From NCBI GenBank assembly GCA_043755595.1, contig JAYUSQ010000275.1, positions 12,960 to 76,959 of the forward strand: a stretch of 64,000 bases of DNA, read 5' to 3'. Of this stretch, positions 34,529 through 42,852 are shown piece by piece. Below the pieces are notes generated by a model. The model saw only the letters and a program-made list of their open reading frames with translations, made no database searches and was not told the origin of the DNA. This DNA comes from VFZP01 sp043755595. GTDB taxonomy: Bacteria; Acidobacteriota; Terriglobia; Bryobacterales; Bryobacteraceae. Position 1 is the stretch's first letter; the number at the start of each line of letters is the position of its first letter. Both the position numbers and the translations under genes were made by a program.

Positions 34529-36039
34529 TGCTTGGCCCTCGCCAACAGTTCGTATTTCTTGTCCGACCCGACCGCCCGCCACTCGCCGCTTTCTCGCGCT
34601 AATGATGCCAAGGGACCGCCGGAGCGGATCAGCAGCACGTCCACTTTGTACTTATTGAGAAGCTTGCGCCAGTCCGCCTTGCCGCCGATCACGGCCAGAT
34701 ACTCGTCTCCGATTTCCGGGCCATAGTAGTTGTGACGGCTATCCATGAAGACGCGCTGCTCGGGATAGTTCCGGAAAATAAGATAGTCGCTCACCTGATC
34801 CGGCGTGAAGACGCGCGAATTCGCGATCAGCTCATGATGCTTCTCGATCATGTTCACGGGCACTTCGCCGTCGGGAAACTGGGTCGGCCAATTAACGCCT
34901 GGCAGAAACGGCAGCACGGCGATCACGACGGGGATGAAGGCGCCGGTTCCGGGCAGTTTCACCGTCAACGTTTCACCGATATCGCCGACAATGCCTAGAA
35001 TCGACGCTTTAGTTTGTCCGGCCATCAAGCTCCGCCAAAGGCCGGTCAACTGACAGGCGATGATCGGAGCTGCGACCAGGGCGTAGATCGTAAGATGCCG
35101 CACCGAGATCAGCGAGATATAAGCCAGGAAGAGGATCGACAAAGCCTCGCCAATCTTACGCTCCCGCACGAGCGGAACCAGACAGATCAACCCGGCGAAC
35201 AACAGGATCATGAAGTGCATGAGCTCTTCGCCCCGGAAGTCCGGCGAGAGGAACTCGCTCACGTTCGCCTGGATCCAAGGGTTCCGCAGCGTCTCAAGGA
35301 TATGTAGGTGGAGCGCGATTCCATACGGATTGACGAGCGACGCCAGCGAACAGGCAACGCCCAATTTCGTCAACCGGATCGCCTCCTGGCTGCGCTCGGC
35401 GCGGTGTTCTTCCCAGAAATACGCCTCGGCTGCACAACCGAGAACCCGAATCCCCAGCAGCGCGAAGAATACGGCAAACCCGCCATGCAGATTGACCCAC
35501 AAGGCGGTGATCGGGACCAGCAGCCAGATGAACCGGCCTCCCGGCGTCCGGCGATTATGTTCCAGTATCGCCAGGGAAATCGCCAGCAGAAGCAGCGTGA
35601 AAAGATGCGGGCGCACGAAGAAATGGAGCGAAGTGGCGGTCGCGGTCACCAATACGACTAATAGAGCGATAAACCCGTTGGAGCCACGCCAGACCATGTA
35701 TTTCAAGAGGAACGTCACATATAAGGTGATGAGCGTCCCCGCCATGAAGGTAAGGCCTTTGTAGGAGGAATAGTTGTACACTGCCCCGAAAATGGCCTCA
35801 GACAGCCATTCGAAGGCGTACCATTCCTGGCCCGGCTTGGAAAACGCAAATAGATCGTGATGCGGGATCGAACCAGTCGCAAGAATATGCTGCCCGATCC
35901 GCGTGTGGAGCGTTGAATCGGCGTCCAGCAACAGCCTCTCCCACCCTACTGGACTCGTCAGGAACATCCAGACGGTGAAGAAGAGGTAAAAGAAGTCCGA
36001 CAGCGACGGCTTGGCCAAGCGGCTCAGCGTTGACACCAC
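34525..36039 (-). CDS. Polytopic membrane protein, GT-C glycosyltransferase-like
   Basis: A 504-residue protein with roughly ten to twelve hydrophobic segments. The first luminal loop holds LDADSTLHTRIGQHILATG, where acidic residues after TM1 resemble the D/E motif of GT-C lipid-linked sugar transferases. Further loops contain FEWLSEAIFG, RPHLFTLLLLAISLAI, LWVNLHGGFAVFFA and VNPYGIALHLHILETLRNPW. The C-terminal soluble part has a conserved-looking YPEQRVFMDSRHNYYG. The GTG start is provisional. Operon with the GT2 and methyltransferase genes suggests transfer of a lipid-linked sugar to a surface molecule. Function not assigned with confidence. Confidence 0.7.
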   Translation of the reverse strand: MVSTLSRLAKPSLSDFFYLFFTVWMFLTSPVGWERLLLDADSTLHTRIGQHILATGSIPHHDLFAFSKPGQEWYAFEWLSEAIFGAVYNYSSYKGLTFMAGTLITLYVTFLLKYMVWRGSNGFIALLVVLVTATATSLHFFVRPHLFTLLLLAISLAILEHNRRTPGGRFIWLLVPITALWVNLHGGFAVFFALLGIRVLGCAAEAYFWEEHRAERSQEAIRLTKLGVACSLASLVNPYGIALHLHILETLRNPWIQANVSEFLSPDFRGEELMHFMILLFAGLICLVPLVRERKIGEALSILFLAYISLISVRHLTIYALVAAPIIACQLTGLWRSLMAGQTKASILGIVGDIGETLTVKLPGTGAFIPVVIAVLPFLPGVNWPTQFPDGEVPVNMIEKHHELIANSRVFTPDQVSDYLIFRNYPEQRVFMDSRHNYYGPEIGDEYLAVIGGKADWRKLLNKYKVDVLLIRSGGPLASLARESGEWRAVGSDKKYELLARAKQ

Positions 36040-36121
36040 AAACTGAGAGATCGGACGTTTCGCCGTCCGCCTTTAACAATGCCGCGCCTCGGATTGGCGC
36101 CCGACCTGCATATCCCCGGCC

Positions 36122-37498
36122 ATGCCTGGCGTCCGGATGGTTTGGCGCATCGCGATTGCCGCGATAATTTGCGGTGGTGGTTGCGGCCGGTTTGAAACGG
36201 GTCCCAGGCCCACGGGTTGGACTACAGGGTTCTGGTTCTGGCAAGGAAGTCATGGCTCGGGCGGCACCGGCATCAACAATCCGGTAGACGTCCTGTACTG
36301 CCAGACTGGGACTATTGGCGCTCGCCTTGGGCCGTCTGTGAGGGAAGCTTGGCCAGGATGGAAAGAGCCTTGGCCGGTTCATGAGAATCTGTTGCCGGAA
36401 AACCTGCCGTCGGCCAGGGAGTATTGGCTGGTCTTTCGCGCAGAGGGACCTGGCATTCCTCCAGTGCGAGTAGCGGCTGAGCTTGCGCGCAAAGTGGCGA
36501 TCGTTCAGGCTGACGCCCGCCGCCGCGGACTCACCGTCGCCGGAATCCAACTGGACGTCGACAGCCCAACCCGCGCACTTTCGGACTACGCCGCGTTCTT
36601 GCGCGAGTTGAGGAAGCACCTGGCGCCGGGAGTTCAGATTTCCATGACCGCGCTCCTGGACTGGTTTCGACGAGGTACATCGATTGCTGAGGTCGTTGGG
36701 GCCGTGGATGAATTTGTCCCGCAGTTCTACGACGTCCAGGAGTGGAACCCTTACAGCGGCGGCTATGCCATCGCCGCCCGTTTCGACGCAAGTCAATGGG
36801 GTCCGATATTCGATCGCTACCAAAAGCGATATCGCATTGGCATCTCCACCTTTGGTCGCGCGAGGCTCCTGGCACACCTCGAGACGCGCATGATTCAAGA
36901 TATAGAGCCCCTCGACTTCGCGGTGAACCCGGTTTTCAAGCTGGAAACGTTGCGGACTGAGGCGAGGGAGTTGCGGTTGCGATATCGAGCTACTGCCGAC
37001 GCCTGGGTGGGCTACCACCGATTCGGAGCTGGCGATTTAGTCGAGTTCACCCTGCCTGCCCTCGAAGCGATTGGCGCCGCCGTTTCGCAGGCGCGAGCGA
37101 TGGGGAACTACTGCGCGGGCGTCGTGTTCTTCCGCTGGCCGGCCTTCAACGAAGTGTTAACGCTACCGCCCGCCGACGTGCTGGCGGCTGCCGGGGCGGC
37201 CCCGTCCGTCAAGCGCTTGGCGGAGTTACGAGTGGTAGAGGGCGATTGCGCCGCAGTCCATTGTGTCGACATCTTCCTGGTGAACCCGCACCCTTTGGCC
37301 GCCAAACCAATCAGCATCGTCATCGCGAGTTCAAGCGAACTGGAATACTTCCTGCCTCGAGACAGGATGCCGGTTCGTATGTCCGGGCCAACCCGGCTTC
37401 AGGTGTCTGTGCCTGCCTATGGCGGGCGAACGTTGATGCAACTGGGACGGGCGGTCTCTTTGGGGCGAGCGGAATTCAGAATCGAGGAAGAACGATGA
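36122..37498 (+). CDS. DUF3142-like exported protein
   Basis: A 458-residue protein with a hydrophobic N-terminus (residues 6-21, VWRIAIAAIICGGGC), probably a lipoprotein or secreted. The central part matches the DUF3142 pattern as I know it: WTTGFWFWQGS, IQLDVDSPTRALSDYAAFL, ISMTALLDWFRRG and VDEFVPQFYDV, then a GISTFGRARL block. The strand-helix rhythm looks like a TIM barrel of the glycosyl-hydrolase-like kind, with D in QLDVD and E in DEFVPQF in plausible places, but no activity is known to me. A C-terminal beta-domain (about 380-458) follows. Its stop overlaps the next start as ATGA (37495-37498), so the two products probably work together. Confidence 0.68.
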   Translation: MPGVRMVWRIAIAAIICGGGCGRFETGPRPTGWTTGFWFWQGSHGSGGTGINNPVDVLYCQTGTIGARLGPSVREAWPGWKEPWPVHENLLPENLPSAREYWLVFRAEGPGIPPVRVAAELARKVAIVQADARRRGLTVAGIQLDVDSPTRALSDYAAFLRELRKHLAPGVQISMTALLDWFRRGTSIAEVVGAVDEFVPQFYDVQEWNPYSGGYAIAARFDASQWGPIFDRYQKRYRIGISTFGRARLLAHLETRMIQDIEPLDFAVNPVFKLETLRTEARELRLRYRATADAWVGYHRFGAGDLVEFTLPALEAIGAAVSQARAMGNYCAGVVFFRWPAFNEVLTLPPADVLAAAGAAPSVKRLAELRVVEGDCAAVHCVDIFLVNPHPLAAKPISIVIASSSELEYFLPRDRMPVRMSGPTRLQVSVPAYGGRTLMQLGRAVSLGRAEFRIEEER

Positions 37499-39297
37499 AG
37501 CGTTTGTTGAGTTGGCCGTGTGGGTTGTTACTTGGCCTTGGCTTGGCGGGCGCCTGTGGATTCGATGCCACACTGCGTGAATATCTAAACACACATTTCT
37601 GGTTGCCCTTTCGTAAAGGAGGCAGTCAATTCGCCAATCGGGCCGAACTGCCGTCCGCCGGGCCCTATGCCGGAATGGGGCGCGCGGACGGGGAAACACC
37701 ATTGGCGAAGCTGCGGCTCGCCTATCAGCATGGCGCCGAGTGTGCCGGCGCGACCAAGATTGTTGAGGCGGCCCGCGCCATGCCCGGACTTACACCCGTC
37801 GACCGTGAAGAAGTGGATCTGATCGACGCGAAGATCGACATGCGTTGCGGGTCGATCGAGCATCCTGAATCGCTCCGGCGCGCCAAAGATAAACTGACCG
37901 CCTTTCTCAAGAAGGCTCGGAGCGCCGCCTTGCGGAGCGAAGCGCGAGGTTGGATCGCTTACATCCACTATTCGCTGGGCGATCAAACTGCGGCGGGTAA
38001 GATCTATCTCGACGAGTTGAATCGCAAGGACACCATCCTTAGCCGTGAGACCTTGACTAACTCACTGCGGATGACTTACAGATCCGATGGTGGGCCGAAA
38101 CTGCGTGAACACTTGGCTGAATACTTTGACACGGCCGAACATGCGGCGTTTGCGATTCAACTAGTCACCAATCCTCATTCGGGGCGAATCTACTATGAAG
38201 ACATAACCCATCCGGTGAGTAAGGACGCGCCTCCCTATGACCGAATCAAGACACTGCTTCAGCGGAACGGCAAGTTATTTCAGACAGAACAAGGCGCCCA
38301 GACCCTGGCGACTCTCGGCATTCGTACCGCCTTGCGCGCGGGCGATCCCGCCGCAGCGCTTACTATCGCCGCGAACGTCCCGGTGCAAGCAGCCGTTCAG
38401 CGCGATTTGGATTTCCTTTGGATGACCGCTTCGGCCAACTTTCTTTCGAAGAACTACTCAGCCGCTGAGCCAATTTTGCTCCGGTTATTTCGATCCTCGC
38501 CCCGGGGCGCGCCGTCAAAATGGTCTGCCGCGCATGCACTATGCGGGGTCTATCAAAAGACCGGAAACGCCGTTGAGCAGATTCGCTACGCACTTTGGCT
38601 GGGAACGGGCGGCAATGAGGCGGTTGGCGAACAGTCTGTCAACTGGGTATTCTCCGGTTTCGATCTTGCGTTGTTGCTCGACACGCAGGCTTCCATTCAG
38701 GCTCTACGCGATTTCCTGGCGAAGTATCCATCGGTTCCAGGCGTCGATCTTGTGAAGTATGGCCTCGCCGTGCGCTTGGCCCGCGAAAACCAGTACGACG
38801 AAGCCACGCAACTATACCAATCGGTCGGGGCCCCGCAGCGCTCGGCCAGAATGAAGCGCCTCGCCGATCTATATCGGGAGTCAACGCGTGAGGACCTTTC
38901 CCAACCTCAGTTGCTCGCGGCAAAGTACACCTTCGCCGCCTACCTGGAGGCCAACGCCGACCGCACGTATTTCAACAACCGGCTTTGGTCGGGCTTCCAG
39001 CGAGGGGCGCTCCAAGCCAATACCGATTCCCGGCTCACCAAGGCCGAGCGTGAAAAATTGTCGGCGGGCGAGCGCAAACTGAAAGACGATCAGGAAGAAC
39101 TCTGGCGCGCTCATCTCATCCTGCGCGAAATTGTCCGCGAGGCCGGTCCAAGCGAAATCGGCCGCCGGGCCGCGCGCCTGGCCATACGCTGCGTGCGCCG
39201 AATCAACACAGATCGATTTGGGCGCGAAGAAGAGATCAGGCAAGCCGACATTCAACTGACGGTCTGGCTGGCGCCTTCCTACGGAGCGAAACGATAG
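37495..39297 (+). CDS. Large lipoprotein with helical-repeat (TPR-like) body, function unknown
   Basis: A 600-residue protein with a lipobox (LLLGLGLAGAC, Cys21). The mature part is almost entirely helical, with repeated A/L-rich pairs such as LRSEARGWIAYIHYSLGDQT, ALRAGDPAAALTIAANVP and LARENQYDEATQLYQSVG, which read as TPR or SEL1-like superhelix. No catalytic motif is seen. Start at 37495 inside the stop of the DUF3142-like gene (ATGA); a much longer open frame upstream only overlaps that gene. Its 3' end overlaps the convergent response-regulator gene by 19 bp. I infer a partner or scaffold for the DUF3142-like protein in the envelope. Confidence 0.7.
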   Translation: MKRLLSWPCGLLLGLGLAGACGFDATLREYLNTHFWLPFRKGGSQFANRAELPSAGPYAGMGRADGETPLAKLRLAYQHGAECAGATKIVEAARAMPGLTPVDREEVDLIDAKIDMRCGSIEHPESLRRAKDKLTAFLKKARSAALRSEARGWIAYIHYSLGDQTAAGKIYLDELNRKDTILSRETLTNSLRMTYRSDGGPKLREHLAEYFDTAEHAAFAIQLVTNPHSGRIYYEDITHPVSKDAPPYDRIKTLLQRNGKLFQTEQGAQTLATLGIRTALRAGDPAAALTIAANVPVQAAVQRDLDFLWMTASANFLSKNYSAAEPILLRLFRSSPRGAPSKWSAAHALCGVYQKTGNAVEQIRYALWLGTGGNEAVGEQSVNWVFSGFDLALLLDTQASIQALRDFLAKYPSVPGVDLVKYGLAVRLARENQYDEATQLYQSVGAPQRSARMKRLADLYRESTREDLSQPQLLAAKYTFAAYLEANADRTYFNNRLWSGFQRGALQANTDSRLTKAEREKLSAGERKLKDDQEELWRAHLILREIVREAGPSEIGRRAARLAIRCVRRINTDRFGREEEIRQADIQLTVWLAPSYGAKR

Positions 39298-39965
39298 CCT
39301 GAGCCGCGCACCGTAATAATGTGTTTCGGGAACTGCGGGTTCTCTTCCAGCTTTTGCCGGATCCACGCAATGTGTACGTCCACGGTGCGGGTCGAGATAT
39401 CGGGCTGGTATTCCCAAACGTCGCGCAGGAGATCCTCGCGCGAAACCACTCTGCCTCGGCGGTCCACCAGATACCGCAGCAGTTGTAGTTCACGCCCCGC
39501 CAAGCTAATGGGCTGTCCGTCCTTGGTGACTTCGGCTCTGTCGAAGTCGACAATAATCGAGCCAAACTGATACCGCAGCACCGGTGTCAGTTTTTCTTTG
39601 CCAACCCGCCGCAGCAGAGCCTCGACGCGCGCCAGCAGTTCGGCGGGGTCAAACGGCTTAGTCAGATAGTCGTCCGCGCCCAGCTTCAAGCCCACCACGC
39701 GATCAATCACTTGTGTTTTGGCGGTCAACATCAGGATCGCCACGTCGCTGCCATGTTGGCGAACTTCTTTGCACACATCGAACCCGCTCTTGCCCGGCAA
39801 CATGACGTCCAGCACGATTAAGTCCCAGCGCTGGCTGGTGGCCTTCATCAGTCCCTTAGGGCCGTCCGTTGCAGTCTCGACTTCGTAGCCTTCGGCGGCG
39901 AACAAGTCCGAGAGGGTCAGAACCAGCCCCGGCTCATCCTCGATCAATAGTATCCGCGAACTCAT
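39279..39965 (-). CDS. OmpR/PhoB-family response regulator
   Basis: A 228-residue two-component regulator. The receiver has the acidic pocket E9-D10, phosphoacceptor Asp53 (DLIVLDVMLPG), switch Thr (LMLTAKT) and Lys (LTKPFDP). The C-terminal winged helix carries the recognition region (VVSREDLLRDVWEYQPDIST, RTVDVHIAWIRQKLE) and ends in TVRGSGYRF, standard for the OmpR family. Its start overlaps the kinase gene by 32 bp, so the pair is co-translated. It ends 19 bp inside the convergent lipoprotein gene. Target genes are unknown; the repeats upstream of the kinase are candidates for autoregulation. Confidence 0.95.
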   Translation of the reverse strand: MSSRILLIEDEPGLVLTLSDLFAAEGYEVETATDGPKGLMKATSQRWDLIVLDVMLPGKSGFDVCKEVRQHGSDVAILMLTAKTQVIDRVVGLKLGADDYLTKPFDPAELLARVEALLRRVGKEKLTPVLRYQFGSIIVDFDRAEVTKDGQPISLAGRELQLLRYLVDRRGRVVSREDLLRDVWEYQPDISTRTVDVHIAWIRQKLEENPQFPKHIITVRGSGYRFAP

Positions 39966-41769
39966 CTTCTTCTGGTACCTGTGCGGGAGCGGCGGGAATC
40001 CGGAGTATGAACTCGGTTCCCACGCCAGCCTCGCTCCTTACTGTAACGGTTCCGCCATGTGCTTCGATCACTCGTTTCACTAGATTCAAACCCAACCCGG
40101 TACCGTGCGTCTGATCCTCGATCGCCTTCTTGCCACGGTAGAAGGCATCGAATATGTAGGCTTGGTCCTTCGGCGCAATTCCTGCGCCGCGATCCCGCAC
40201 CGCGATCTCCAGGGCTCCGCCGCTTTCCCGGGCAGTGACGCCAATCCATCCGCCGGTGAACCCATATTTGGCTGCGTTTGAGACGAGATTGATGACCGCG
40301 TGTTTCAGCGCGACGGCGTCGGCCAGGATCGGCGGCAATCCCTCGGCGATATCCACTTCGACTAAGCAGCCGGCTTCGTCGGTGATTCGGGCAGTCGCAG
40401 TCAAAGCGTCTTCAATCACTGTCTCCACGCGGGCCGGTTCGCGATCCTGAATCATGCGGCCCGCTTGTGCGCCGGCAAAGCGCAGTATCTGTTCTACGAT
40501 GCCGGTCAGCCGTTCGCTCTCGTCGCGGATCAGCGCACCGTACCGTTGGATCTGCTTCGGATGCGAAACCAGGCCGCCGTGCAGATTGTGCGCCGCCGTG
40601 CGGATCACCGTCAACGGAGTCCGTAACTCGTGCGACACGCCGGCTACGAAATCCATCTGGAGCTTCGCCAGCCGTTGCTCGCGCTGAGTGAAACGAATCA
40701 GCGCAGCTAGCGCGCCTAACATCATGGCAAGGAGCCCGGCGAGAATTGCGAGATTCCGCCAACGTCCGCGCTGCACCACCGTTTCCAGTGAACCGGCATG
40801 ATGGCGCACCGATAGCGTCCACTGACCGCGGTCTGGCGGCGGGCCGGGGCCACCAGATGGCGGCGGACCACCCCTGTCGCCACGCCCTTCAAAGCGGCGG
40901 CCGAAAAATCCAGGGCCGCCCCCTCCCCCTCCGCCCCCGCGCCGCCGAAAGATGTTCTCAAATTGCAATTCGAAGAGCCGGATGGTCCCGTCTGCCGGGC
41001 TGCCCGTAAATGCCGGGTTGCTTTGAAACAATATCTTTGACGAGTCGCTACTCCAAGCCAGCGTTGCGTCATAGTCCGATCCACCGAGATGACGCTTTAG
41101 TAGCTCCGGCAACATCGCCGTGCGGACGTAGTCGGTGTTGACTTCCAGCAGCAGCCATTCGGATTCCACCGGTCGGCGCGGCGAGGAGGCCTCCTCTGAT
41201 CGCTCTGATGGACGGCGAAAACGGGGCAACTCGATTAACGTCGACTCGCTTCGCCGGAACGGTCCTCCAGCGTCGAAGCCCTGTTGAGAAAGTCTCGCAG
41301 CCAGGCGCTCTCGCACCGAAGCCCAATCAGGGGGCCACGCTGCGGCGTGAAAGACTCCGGCGTTCTTGTCGAGCACCAGTAGGTGGATTTCTTCTCCGTT
41401 CGGCACGGCGAGGGCGATCTGCCGGAATAGATGAGCATGATGAGGAGACGACTCCTTCCAGTTTTCAAAAAGCGCGAGATATTCCTCTTCGCGGCTAACG
41501 TCCTCCGGCGCCGGACCGCTGGGATGGAGAGCGCTGACGGCGGTCGAGAGATCGGCGTTGAAATCGCGGCTGAGTTGCTGCAGACTGCCCCGCAGGCTCG
41601 CCTGCATGCGTTCCCGTTCGGCGATACTTACCTCGCCGATCCACGTGTATTGCAGGAAGCCGATTAGAATACACGACGCCGCGATGGCGAACGCAAAGAG
41701 CCACCAGACGCGCTTCTGTCGTCGCTCGGATTGCATCTCCATCTGATTATGGCGCCAGCCTAAGCCCAT
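39934..41769 (-). CDS. Sensor histidine kinase with Gly/Pro-rich extracytoplasmic segment
   Basis: A 611-residue membrane kinase. TM1 is at about residues 21-43 (VWWLFAFAIAASCILIGFLQ). A periplasmic sensor region (about 45-330) ends in a low-complexity stretch around 270-312 with a run of eight Gly and Pro/Gly/Arg blocks, just before TM2 (NLAILAGLLAMMLGALAALI). The HisKA box has His380 (GVSHELRTPLTVIRTAAHN), and the ATPase domain has NLVSNAAKYGFTGG (N box), VRDRGAGIAPKDQ (G1), GTGLGLNLVKRVIEAHGG (G2). Signal unknown. It overlaps the response-regulator start by 32 bp. The Arg/Gly/Pro segment is unusual and could be a flexible linker or polyanion-binding patch. Confidence 0.93.
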   Translation of the reverse strand: MGLGWRHNQMEMQSERRQKRVWWLFAFAIAASCILIGFLQYTWIGEVSIAERERMQASLRGSLQQLSRDFNADLSTAVSALHPSGPAPEDVSREEEYLALFENWKESSPHHAHLFRQIALAVPNGEEIHLLVLDKNAGVFHAAAWPPDWASVRERLAARLSQQGFDAGGPFRRSESTLIELPRFRRPSERSEEASSPRRPVESEWLLLEVNTDYVRTAMLPELLKRHLGGSDYDATLAWSSDSSKILFQSNPAFTGSPADGTIRLFELQFENIFRRRGGGGGGGGPGFFGRRFEGRGDRGGPPPSGGPGPPPDRGQWTLSVRHHAGSLETVVQRGRWRNLAILAGLLAMMLGALAALIRFTQREQRLAKLQMDFVAGVSHELRTPLTVIRTAAHNLHGGLVSHPKQIQRYGALIRDESERLTGIVEQILRFAGAQAGRMIQDREPARVETVIEDALTATARITDEAGCLVEVDIAEGLPPILADAVALKHAVINLVSNAAKYGFTGGWIGVTARESGGALEIAVRDRGAGIAPKDQAYIFDAFYRGKKAIEDQTHGTGLGLNLVKRVIEAHGGTVTVRSEAGVGTEFILRIPAAPAQVPEEDEFADTIDRG

Positions 41770-41893
41770 GGTATCGAGCTCCGTCTAGCCGCTGCGCAAA
41801 TTGCCGGTTAACCTCGTGTCAAGAGTGTTAACTCGGTCCCATTGCGTTTCAGCGCAAATTGGCGTAGTCTGATCGCTAAGTGGGGTCAGTGAA
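41770..41893. promoter_or_regulatory. Divergent intergenic region with repeated motifs between the kinase gene and the regulatory-domain protein
   Basis: This 124-bp gap holds promoters for two divergent genes. It contains GCGCAAATTG twice (41794-41803 and 41852-41861), the palindrome GTTAAC twice, exactly 20 bp apart (41807-41812 and 41827-41832), and an inverted repeat TTGCG-N6-CGCAA (41842-41857). Direct repeats at helical spacing are what OmpR-type regulators bind, so autoregulation by the adjacent two-component system is possible. No clear -35/-10 pair was found. Confidence 0.4.
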
Positions 41894-42760
41894 ATGAGTG
41901 ATGAGTTTCGTATCCTTTTGCCTTGTCATCGTGAACGCGATTCGCTGGATGGCCACGGCGCGGTTCGCTGGTGCGGGGACTGCAACAAACACGTCTATGA
42001 TTTCGCCAAGTTGAAACGGGACGAGATACACCGGTTGACGGCAGCCGGATCGATTTGCGGCATCTTGTCGCGCGATGCCGATGGCTCGGTCCAAACGGCG
42101 GATAGACGTGGGTTCCTTCGCTGGGCGTCGGCTTTCGCGGCCAGTTCATTGCTGTTTGCCTTTGGTCAAAAGGTAGAGGAATCGGGTGGTATCCAGAGCT
42201 TGGTTGTTGATGGTTCAGGGGCGCCGGTTGCAAAGGCGAGCGTGTCGGCAGGTGTGGGATTCACTGCGACGGGCGACGATCAGGGCCGCTTCACATTTCG
42301 CGGTCTTACGCCGGGTGTGTATCCGATCCTGATCGAGGCTTCGGGGCAACCATCAACCCGGCTTGATGTGTTGGTGACGTCGGGGCGCGTTGTCGATCTT
42401 GGCTCCTTGGTGATGGGAAACGAGCCAACTGGCGTGACCGGAGTGGTTGTCGACGCCACGGGAGCGGTCATCACAGGCGCGAAGGTGTCTTTGCAGATCG
42501 GAGGCAGTCTCCAGCCGGTCAACACGGTCACCGATGATCAGGGACGGATCTCAATAGCTCGCCTGCCCGCTGGCGATTACAAAATCCAGGTGGAATCACC
42601 CGGTTTTATTCCGGCGGAGTTTCCTCTGGCCCTCGGAACCGTCCGCATGGAACTGGGTCAGATCGTGCTCAAGGTCGGCGACGTCACGATGGGCGTGTTG
42701 ATTTTCGATACCGGGCGAAGTAATCCAATCGGCAGCTTGTGGAAACGCCTCACCCGCTAA
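41894..42760 (+). CDS. Membrane protein with Cys-rich N-terminal module and two CarboxypepD-regulatory-like domains
   Basis: A 288-residue protein of unusual build. Residues 1-58 are a soluble module with C11, C27, C30 and C55 (PCHRERDSL, WCGDCNKHVYDFAKL, SICGIL), resembling the short Cys-rich header seen before export signals in some bacterial envelope proteins. Then follows a twin-arginine-like membrane segment (R71-R72-GFLRWASAFAASSLLFAFG). The rest is two beta-sandwich repeats of the carboxypeptidase regulatory type: about 100-165 (VVDGSGAPVAKASV, DDQGRFTFRGLTPGVYPI) and 180-250 (VVDATGAVITGAKV, DDQGRISIARLPAGDYKI). Function unknown. The his promoter overlaps its last codons. Confidence 0.66.
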   Translation: MSDEFRILLPCHRERDSLDGHGAVRWCGDCNKHVYDFAKLKRDEIHRLTAAGSICGILSRDADGSVQTADRRGFLRWASAFAASSLLFAFGQKVEESGGIQSLVVDGSGAPVAKASVSAGVGFTATGDDQGRFTFRGLTPGVYPILIEASGQPSTRLDVLVTSGRVVDLGSLVMGNEPTGVTGVVVDATGAVITGAKVSLQIGGSLQPVNTVTDDQGRISIARLPAGDYKIQVESPGFIPAEFPLALGTVRMELGQIVLKVGDVTMGVLIFDTGRSNPIGSLWKRLTR

Positions 42761-42769
42761 TGCTATACT
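42740..42769 (+). promoter_or_regulatory. his operon promoter with extended -10
   Basis: TATACT at 42764-42769 is preceded by TGC, giving an extended -10. TGGAAA at 42740-42745 is a 4/6 match to a -35 at 18-bp spacing. The promoter lies within the end of the preceding gene. A start of transcription around 42775-42778 would place the leader ATG (42778) at or within a few bases of the 5' end, so the leader peptide may be translated from a leaderless or nearly leaderless mRNA. No start site has been mapped. Confidence 0.6.
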
Positions 42770-42777
42770 GCGGATTC

Positions 42778-42852
42778 ATGTTCGCCTTCGGCTCGTCCCG
42801 TACTCATCGCTACCACCATCATCATGCGTGTGTGCGACGGGTTGGCTTCTAG
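42778..42852 (+). CDS. hisL: his operon leader peptide (24 aa, five His)
   Basis: A 24-codon ORF beginning with ATG and ending in TAG. The codons in the middle read T-H-R-Y-H-H-H-H (His at positions 10, 13, 14, 15 and 16), followed by A-C-V-R-R-V-G-F. Five histidines out of 24, four of them consecutive, is the hallmark of his attenuator peptides known from enterobacteria (seven His in E. coli). It is too short for ordinary gene prediction. It lies 82 bp before hisI and immediately before mutually exclusive RNA helices. No Shine-Dalgarno precedes it, consistent with a leaderless start. Its role is to let ribosome stalling at His codons report histidyl-tRNA shortage. Confidence 0.85.
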   Translation: MFAFGSSRTHRYHHHHACVRRVGF

